This document shows positions 57,561 through 64,000 of a stretch of DNA of 64,000 nt, piece by piece. The notes beneath the pieces are model-generated. The model saw only the letters and a program-made list of their open reading frames with translations, was not told where the DNA came from and searched no databases. This stretch comes from Angiostrongylus vasorum (lineage: Eukaryota; Nematoda; Chromadorea; Rhabditida; Metastrongylidae). The stretch covers positions 496,001 through 560,000 of the forward strand of contig JADANN010000440.1 in assembly GCA_018806985.1 (NCBI GenBank). Reading direction: 5' to 3'. A program made the position numbers and the translations under genes. Each line of letters starts with the position of its first letter. Position 1 is the first letter of the stretch.

Positions 57561-57722
57561 GTAGTAAATTAAAATTTAAATGATGTATTGCTATTTCGTG
57601 TGTTTAAAAAAGATGGGGAAGAGTTGAAACCTAATGAAAACTTTTCCACTGTCATGAGATCACTATTTTTTTTCGAAGTTGTTCATGCTGATGGACACGG
57701 AAGAGGAGTGGCTAGGATATTT

Positions 57723-57998
57723 AAAGGATAAGCCGTTCAGCATTGATCAATTTCCGAAGTGTGCTCTATATTTTCGACTTCACTAAGCATCGTTAGATGA
57801 CTGAGTGCATAATTGCCCTGTACAATATTGCGGTGGTCTACCGATGTATGAAGTCAGCGCTGCTGTCCTTTCAGACAAGTTCGGTACAAATTCGCAGACC
57901 CAGAGGGTAGAAAGGTTACAAGCCCAGGACGCGAAATCGAATCAGAGACCTTGTGCCTATTGCAGAGCATACCTATGCATAGCGATGCACTCGCCCTG
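57723..57998 (-). mobile_element. SINE-A copy, diverged
   Basis: Reverse SINE-A from AAAGGATAAGCCGTTCAGC to GATGCACTCGCCC, with AGACAAGTTCGGTACAAATT in the body. Confidence 0.75.
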
Positions 57999-58261
57999 GA
58001 ATGGTTAAAAAACCCACGAATTAATAAACACAGGATCATTGGCTCACAATGGAGAAATAAACATCACTCGTGTCTGGAAAGCGCTCCATCAAATTCACAA
58101 TAGTTGGTCGTTGCATTTGATGAAGACAGACGGAGTCATTCGAGTAAAACGCAGCCACAGTGGTGAGGAACGTGATATCATCATAAAGTAGCAAGTCTGA
58201 AGAACTTCAAAAGTGATTGTTGGGATTTAACGAACCCCAATAAATGAGAGTTGGGATTCGC

Positions 58262-58420
58262 ATTAAATGTGGTCATGTAAAATACTTAGAAACTTGGGCG
58301 GTCCGTACTCACGAGTAGTGCGGACCCCAGCACATTTGTCATTCGTTTCTTTTCCCTTGCAGTCGTCGTCCATGGTGGTAGTCTTATTCGAGCATGGCGG
58401 CGCTTGCGATTCTATTACGG
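58262..58420 (-). mobile_element. SINE-C fragment
   Basis: Only the 3' part of a reverse SINE-C is recognisable (GTGGTCATGTAAAATAC, GTGCGGACCCCAGCACATTT, ATTCGTTTCTTTTCCCTTGC). Confidence 0.45.
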
Positions 58421-58469
58421 TGATCTGTAAAATAAGAACAGTTGCGTCTACAGCTGATTAAGTTTGCAT

Positions 58470-61262
58470 ATGAATACATCCGCTCAAAGTGTAGATGGCC
58501 ATCTAGGAAAGCGTGTAATCTCGTTGAGTACACTCTACAGTTCTTTTCGTCATCTATCGTCCGTTCTTCTCATTATGCGACCGGTCCATCTGTGCTTCGC
58601 TATCGATGTATATTGCCGTGGATCTCAAAGATGTGACAGATTTCGAAAGTCAGAGCTTCGCATTCTGGCTAAATATTGAGAGTACCGCTTATATTTCAGA
58701 AGACATCGCTCAAGCACTCTGTGCTGCGGAATATTCCTGACATGGTTGAAATATCAGCTCATGTAACGTCTCTGCAGCATAACAGAGCGCTGGGAGGGCA
58801 ACTGAATCGAAAAAAGTGATCACGGATTTTTGGGTTCTTCAGTTGGTCGGTGGCTTCTTTGAGAGGTCCATACACGGCTCAAATTGCACTACTTCTTCTC
58901 TATAATTTCTCCTTCATGTTGTTTCCCATGTTTATTGATTGCCAAAGCTATGCGCACGAGATGGTCGCTGCAATCAAAGAGCTATGCAGTTCATTTTGTT
59001 CTCCTTCGCATCATGGGGTTACCATTAACTTGGTGTACTTCCGATTTATGCGTGGTCCTATCTTTTTTCCCGCTTCGTTGAGTTCATTGATCACCTTCTG
59101 TGCTTTACTGGTGGTTCTTGAGAAGATGACCATGTCGCCGGCGAAACAAAAGTTGGTTTGATAGGAATTTCCGAACAATACGTATGCCTTTCTCATCATT
59201 ATCAAGTGACTCCTTTATCCACTGCAGTGCGGCACTGAACAGCTTTGGCGATATTGTGTCGCCTCGTCGAAAACCTTTTCCTATGGGTATGGTAAGAGGT
59301 CGATGGAAAAGCCGCATTTTCGTAGTGCAGTTCCAATTCCAGTGAGACAGAGTCCTCATGGAGGATGAGTTCTCTCCTTTCTCGACGAGCGCTGATCGGA
59401 TTGCATTCGTTTCGACACTACGTTTTTTGATAATAGACAAAAGTGGAGACTAGAGGCAGGAGGTATTTCCAGCAAACTTCAATAAATCTCTACACAATTT
59501 GGATGTGGTCGATGAAACAAAAATCCTTGTCGAAATCCTGCTTGCTGAACTGGTTGTGCCTCATCCAATGTCCTTGATATGCGAGAGGATAATCTTCGTA
59601 AAGAGCATGTAGAGTGCACTTAACAGGCATATCGGACAGTAGTTACGAAAATTCCTTCGTCACCTTTCTTGGGTACGATGACTGTGCGCGACGCCCGCCA
59701 CTGGTCTGGGATTTTTTGCTCTTAAAGGTAGGCTCTCATTTGGTTTGCGAGAACTACAAGCAAATTGTGGCCTCTAACTCCAAGAAAGTCAGCAGATATA
59801 TCATTTGGTTCTGAACCGTGCCTGTTTTGATGCGTCCTGCAAATCGAACCTTAGAAAAAAAGAATTCTATGTGGCTTTTCCCCAATAGAGATTCTAGGGT
59901 CTGGAACGGGGATTGTGGAAGAGAAAAGGTTAGTGTAGAACGTTTCCGTTATCAATTGCATATTATGGAAGGAAGTTTTAGTGATCCTATCCTCTTTCTT
60001 CAGGGGTTACAGCAGAACATCATAATCACACGAGTCCCGACGACCAACTTCTTTTCTCTTCTGCTTCCAGTGGTTTCTTTTACCTGTGCAGACGTAGATC
60101 TTCCTGCAAATCTTTTCTGCCGCTGGCATTTATTACTAGCCGTGTTAAACGCGTTCCGGTAGGATCAAGCTTCAGTTTTCTTCTCTTTTCTAGCGACTCC
60201 TTAGTAGTAATGGAGATGCGATGCGATCTTCTTGCTTGGGGGAAGTGAGGCAAATTCGGCACAACTTTTCAGTCCTTCCACAAGCAGCTCGTAGAATTCG
60301 GTGGGAACTTCTTAAATCTGCACGTCACATTTGGATAGGATTTCATTCAGAATGTCCTCGTTGAACACAACTAGACTTTTTTCCTCGTAGTCGATTACAT
60401 GAATTCTTTTTCTAGCTTACGGATGAATCGAATCTTCGCGCGAAGAAGGCAGTGATCGGAACCAGTACAGAATGACGGGACTACCGATGTGTCAAGTAGG
60501 CACCATCATCTGTTTGGCAGAATGTGGTCGATCTCCATTAGTAGACTCCCATATCCAGCGGCGGCTTTCTTTCTTCTGGAAAAGGAGTTTCCATGGAAGA
60601 GACGTGCTGCAGACAAGAGTCCTGCGACAGAGTTCCCATTCTCATTTCTTTCTCCCAATCCAAAATTTCCGATTCGCTGTCGTTGACCTTTCCTACTCTA
60701 ACGTTGAAATCTCCGACAACAAATTTATAAAATGCTTTGTCATTGCATGGAAATGCGAGGAGAAAGGATCTTGTATGAGTCGACGAAATGGACAGCGGAC
60801 TGGTGGAAGACAACGCTTACCCCCGCCGACACTTCGTAACGGGACATTTTCTCCGCTGAAGGCAACGGTCCCGTTGTTTCGTTGGCTATGTCGGTCTTAG
60901 TGATTTCCGTTTCTTGCAGTACGATCGCATGAAATTTGATGCGAACTGCAGCTTCAAGAAGAACGTGAAGATCGGTGTCTGTGAAGAGTGTCCTGGCGTT
61001 ATACGTGCAGAATAAGAAGCAATCTCCATGGGGTGTTCGGCGTGTATTCGTCAGATCCGGTTCCAACGACGTCCTGTATCCCGAGATTTTGTGGCCTCTC
61101 ACCGGTCGTTCTGACGTCATAGACGGGAGAAACCAGTGTGCGGAGTGCTGAGGCTGGCCTAATGTTGGTTGTGCAATTTGAACCTCCCTGGAGTACTGAC
61201 TCAACCTTGCAAGGCCGTATCCGGATCTTCATCGCGATATGGATCCGAGGTTAGTATCTTTT
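58470..61262 (-). mobile_element. Second RTE-clade family, decayed copy
   Basis: Transcript order right to left. Endonuclease begins near 61,020 (FCTYNARTLFTDTDLHVLLE) with a QETEITKTD segment, and FYKFVVGDFNVRVGK lies near 60,710. A linker segment occupies 60,262-60,080. RT holds RRGDTISPKLFSAALQWI near 59,260, an eroded FADD region near 59,130, and GKKIGPRINRK near 59,080. The C-terminal LFDS.ALPALCYAAET-like part lies near 58,760, then RSHNEKNGR-like remnants of RWAGHIMRR near 58,590. Its sequence differs clearly from the elements at 23 and 28-31 kb, so it is a separate family. Many stops and frameshifts; inactive. Confidence 0.85.
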
Positions 61263-61399
61263 CGGCGACGGATTCTACGCTAGGTCTTCCTACTAGTTGA
61301 TTCGGAAACGTTGTAGAAACCGAAATCAGAAACGAGTATGAATTAAAAAAATAACCGAAAGTACAAGGTCGATGTAGAAGCCATGTGAAATAAAGATAA

Positions 61400-61705
61400 A
61401 TATATACCCTGCCATTAAAAAAGAGTGGGCAGCAAAGAATAGGTTAAAATTGTGATTATAACTATAGCCTCGGCTTAACGGGGTTCATTGCCGATTTGGG
61501 CTCCCCAGATCAATCCCGCTGACGGGTGATTGCTGACGGCACTGATCGATAGAACTAGCTGAGAGACAGGGGAAACGAAGGACCCGCATGGTGTGGTGTT
61601 GAACGCGTTAGACCCCGGAGAGAGAAGCGCGTTCCATCACCACCGCAGTCACCTACGGTCTGGAGTTTTGCAAATATCTCAGCATTATTGAAGTTAAGGA
61701 TAAAT
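61400..61705 (+). mobile_element. SINE-B copy with tandem junction
   Basis: Begins with a SINE-B tail (ATACCCTGCCATTAAAAAAG, GGGCAGCAAAGAATAGG) joined directly to a complete unit: leader AACTATAGCCTCGGCTTAAC, tRNA-like part GCATGGTGTGGTGTTGAACG, and GAGTTTTGCAAATATCTCAG. It lies about 140 bp beyond the 5' end of the second RTE family copy. Confidence 0.85.
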
Positions 61706-61782
61706 AAGTCATGCTAAGACGAGGATTGCTACCTTGCGATCTACTATACACTGATTTTTAATCACTCAGTGCTAAAACGTAG

Positions 61783-61866
61783 TTGACAACCGTGCTGGCC
61801 TCAGTGCCAATTCGCTGCATTGGCTTTTCATGAACGACAAGTTTCGATCTGAAGATCTAATTGAAG
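61783..61866 (+). CDS. Possible isolated exon
   Basis: A short open stretch (DNRAGLSANSLHWLFMNDKF, then RSEDLIE) ends at a strong donor GAAG|GTGAGTC. The acceptor (ACGTAG) is weak. No family recognised and no partner exon found. Confidence 0.2.
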
Positions 61867-62164
61867 GTGAGTCAACTGCTCTGCGAGATAGGAATGTGGA
61901 ATTTTTAAACTGTTTGTGGTAATGAAACAGACAACAACAACAACTGCAGCACCGAAGTGTTTCATTGCGATTCTCGTGAATGATATGTGTACCGGAAGTT
62001 TTCGAATTTATTGGTGTGGAGTTACTGAATTAATGAGTGCCGTTTCACGTCAACGACCACCGCTCAGCTCATACAGTTGCCATTGTTAATCTGGGGCTCG
62101 TGGTCTCATCAGTTTGAATACTCGTTAGGATTTCTTAGGGACTGTTCAACTAACACTAGATTGT

Positions 62165-62222
62165 TATAGAACTTTTATTCGACTAACGTTTCGGCGCCTT
62201 CGTCCTCCTCAACTCGTTAGGA
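62165..62222 (-). repeat. Hammerhead-like motif, solo copy
   Basis: Reverse complement contains TTGAGGAGGACGAAGGCG, then CCGAAACGTTAGTCGAATAA. It has the same order of boxes as the motif at 33,278-33,318 and on the minus strand at 3,215-3,262. Confidence 0.45.
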
Positions 62223-62474
62223 GTGTTGCTGCTCGATTTTCAAAAAATTTCTTCTACAAAGTTTCCTCGTTGTTGTCTTTACTCTTCATACATTACGAAA
62301 ACCGAGCAAGAAATGTGACCTAGATCTTTTCTGAACATCAGTGTAATGGGATTTAACGGCTGTTCAGCACTAAGCATGCCTTCATTGCAAATATGTTCAT
62401 ATTTCTGAATGAAATCCTAATATATTCTTAATGAGCAAGCACGAGGTGTTGCTTCATCCTTCTTTGAAGAAAAA

Positions 62475-62632
62475 AGCTGACGTTTCGGTGGATTTCGCCT
62501 TCCACAAAGGCTGGGAAGGTCTAGTTGACTACAAGCCACTGAGCCAAAGACCTCCACACCTGGGTCGATTGCTGTCAACTCTACCTTTCCAGGCTCTGAA
62601 GGAGGCGAAATCCACCGAAACGTCAGCTTTTG
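62475..62632. repeat. Small element with ~37-bp terminal inverted repeats
   Basis: Left end AAAGCTGACGTTTCGGTGG then ATTTCGCCTTC. Right end GAGGCGAAAT then CCACCGAAACGTCAGCTTT, its reverse complement. The right end is preceded by CCAGGCTCTGAAG, the start of the CTGARGA motif. A 158-bp inverted-repeat structure built from two head-to-head motif copies. Confidence 0.75.
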
Positions 62633-63054
62633 GTTTAATAAAGAACAAAGCAACAATTTGCAGTTGCTCCTCAAGAACATAGTGAACTATTTGATCAATG
62701 CCTAGGTTAATAGAAAATCGATCTTGAAATCTTACGATGCCATTATATTTGATTATCAGTACAAAACGTTCTTCTGTGACAGTACGATAGCTCTTTTTAT
62801 AATGACGCTATGGAATCAGATATTCTTCAAGGACGTCAGTGATTTTGAACGCAAATAGACTTTCCCTAGCAACTGTAATCTTTTTAACACAAAAAATACC
62901 ACGGAAGCCTGGAAAGAATTTTTGGAAAAAACTTAGTGTTTGACGACGTTCGAAGACTTGAGGACTCTAGGGCATAACTATGTCACGCCTAGCATATCAG
63001 TAAAAGCCAAAAAAAACCTGATCCAAGGAATTTGGGCAATAATTTGGAGGTTAA

Positions 63055-63323
63055 GGGAGAAAGCTCTCGGCGTTGATCAATCTCTAAGGACGCGCCATGC
63101 ATTCGACTTCATTAATCATCGTTAAAGGTGATTGAATGCATATATGGAATTTACAATGACCCGCGGTGGCCTACCGATATATCGGACCAGTACTGCTATC
63201 CTTCCAGGTAAATCTGTTACCAATTTGCGGGCTTTGAGGGATGGAAGGATTGGTGGGTCTGGGGCGCGGGGTCAATCCCATATGTATCGCAAGGGCTCTC
63301 TACCCACTGCGCCACATGCACTC
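63055..63323 (-). mobile_element. SINE-A copy, well preserved
   Basis: Reverse SINE-A from GAAAGCTCTCGGCGTTGATC to CCCACTGCGCCACATGCAC. Confidence 0.9.
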
Positions 63324-63639
63324 CTTTTGTAATTAAAACAATGAACAGTTTTTACTTTATAATTGACAGTACATCCAATTTCAGCCCAAATTCGGCGGTT
63401 TTCTCGCTTCCATATTTTGTTCATTTCCGACTAGCCAACGTGAAATTGTATTCCGCACGTAATACACCGGTTTGCTGCACCGTCATGTCGAGTTTTTTAC
63501 GAATAACTGTCGTTTACTGCAACAAAACGATTACACGACTGTTATTACAAAACTTTCACTCTTTCGATTCTGTGAAACGTTTAGGAATAATGTAAAACTT
63601 TTTTGCTGCTTATGCTCCTTGTTGCTGACACCGCTGGCG

Positions 63640-63990
63640 CAGAAAGCTGGCTGAGAGAAAGGCAAACGAGGGTCTATGTGAGGGACCAGCGATAACACGT
63701 GAGCACCCGGAGAGGGTGATCGCGGGTTCGAATCTACCCTGAGGTCCCAGTTTTGCAAATGTCTTAGCATCGTGTTAACTTTTTATTTGCTACCTATTGC
63801 AGTTTTTTCATTGCAGGGTACTATGTGTGATACAACCACAATGGTGCTCAGATATTTCCAAAACTCCGAACCGCAGGTGTTTGCACCACACAATGTGTTT
63901 TCTTCGTTTCACCTTTCTCTCACCTAGTTTTCGATCAACTAATGTCTTCAGCAATCATCCTTCAACGGGATGGCATTGGTAGAATGAAAA
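63640..63990. mobile_element. SINE-B inverted pair
   Basis: Forward copy (63,640-63,800) with a good B-box (GCGGGTTCGAATCTACC), then a reverse copy (63,780-63,990; CCACAATGGTGCTCAGATAT, TCAGCAATCATCCTTCAACG) missing its tRNA-like B-box region. The forward head retains the most canonical B-box among the SINE-B copies in the window. Confidence 0.8.
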
Positions 63991-64000
63991 CTAACCCAGA

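Larger units (their letters stand above)
61867..63054. other. Mostly non-coding; two motif copies and a small inverted repeat
   Basis: Apart from the hammerhead-like motif at 62,165-62,222 and the inverted-repeat element at 62,475-62,632, I see no supportable gene. A frame near 61,935-62,085 (KCFIAILVNDMCTGSFRIYW) is protein-like but overlaps an equally open frame. Confidence 0.4.

Noticed and set aside
1..64000. CRISPR arrays, rRNA, operons, phage or plasmid features
   Set aside because: None seen. The sequence is eukaryotic, with spliced genes and retroelements.

Overview
The window reads as nuclear DNA of a clade V (strongylid, hookworm-like) nematode. Intron-split genes with short exons, canonical GT-AG junctions and TTNCAG-like acceptors are embedded in AT-rich, repeat-packed sequence. 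The organism call is an inference from a nematode-type troponin T, a nematode UDP-glucuronosyltransferase (UGT), two RTE-clade retrotransposon families and very abundant tRNA-derived SINEs. There is no bacterial operon, CRISPR array or rRNA. The names SINE-A, SINE-B, SINE-C and SINE-D are my own labels.

Layout. 1-4150: decayed SINEs. 4.15-9.94 kb (+): the 3' half of a UGT gene, with four exons joined in phase and large repeat-filled introns. 9.9-24 kb: mostly non-coding, with SINEs, an (AATTT)n-(AT)n microsatellite, a few weakly supported exons on both strands, and a decayed RTE copy at 23-24.2 kb. 24.6-27.6 kb (+): a divergent Cys-loop ligand-gated ion-channel-like gene. 28-31.35 kb (+): a larger RTE copy with endonuclease and reverse transcriptase. 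31.4-36.1 kb: SINE-B clusters.

The dominant structure is a 20.5-kb inverted repeat, 36,137-56,640. Two ~10-kb arms face each other across an exactly 100-N gap (46,423-46,522). Each arm carries a full set of troponin T exons (minus strand on the left, plus strand on the right) with the same SINEs and the same GIY-YIG endonuclease fragment at mirrored positions. In the stretches I compared, the arms differ mostly by 1-bp insertions and deletions, many in homopolymers. Exon reading frames are broken at different places in the two copies. I read this as a probable assembly or fold-back-read artefact of a single troponin T locus, not a biological palindrome, although a real recent inverted duplication cannot be excluded from sequence alone.

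56.6-64 kb: a minus-strand terminal exon whose stop codon lies 5 bp outside the right arm, more SINEs, and a second RTE family (minus strand, 58.5-61.3 kb). A small inverted-repeat element and several copies of a motif with hammerhead-like elements also occur. The four gene-like units (UGT, ion channel, troponin T, unidentified terminal exons) have no evident shared pathway. The shared theme is insertion of the same few SINE families into introns and intergenic DNA.
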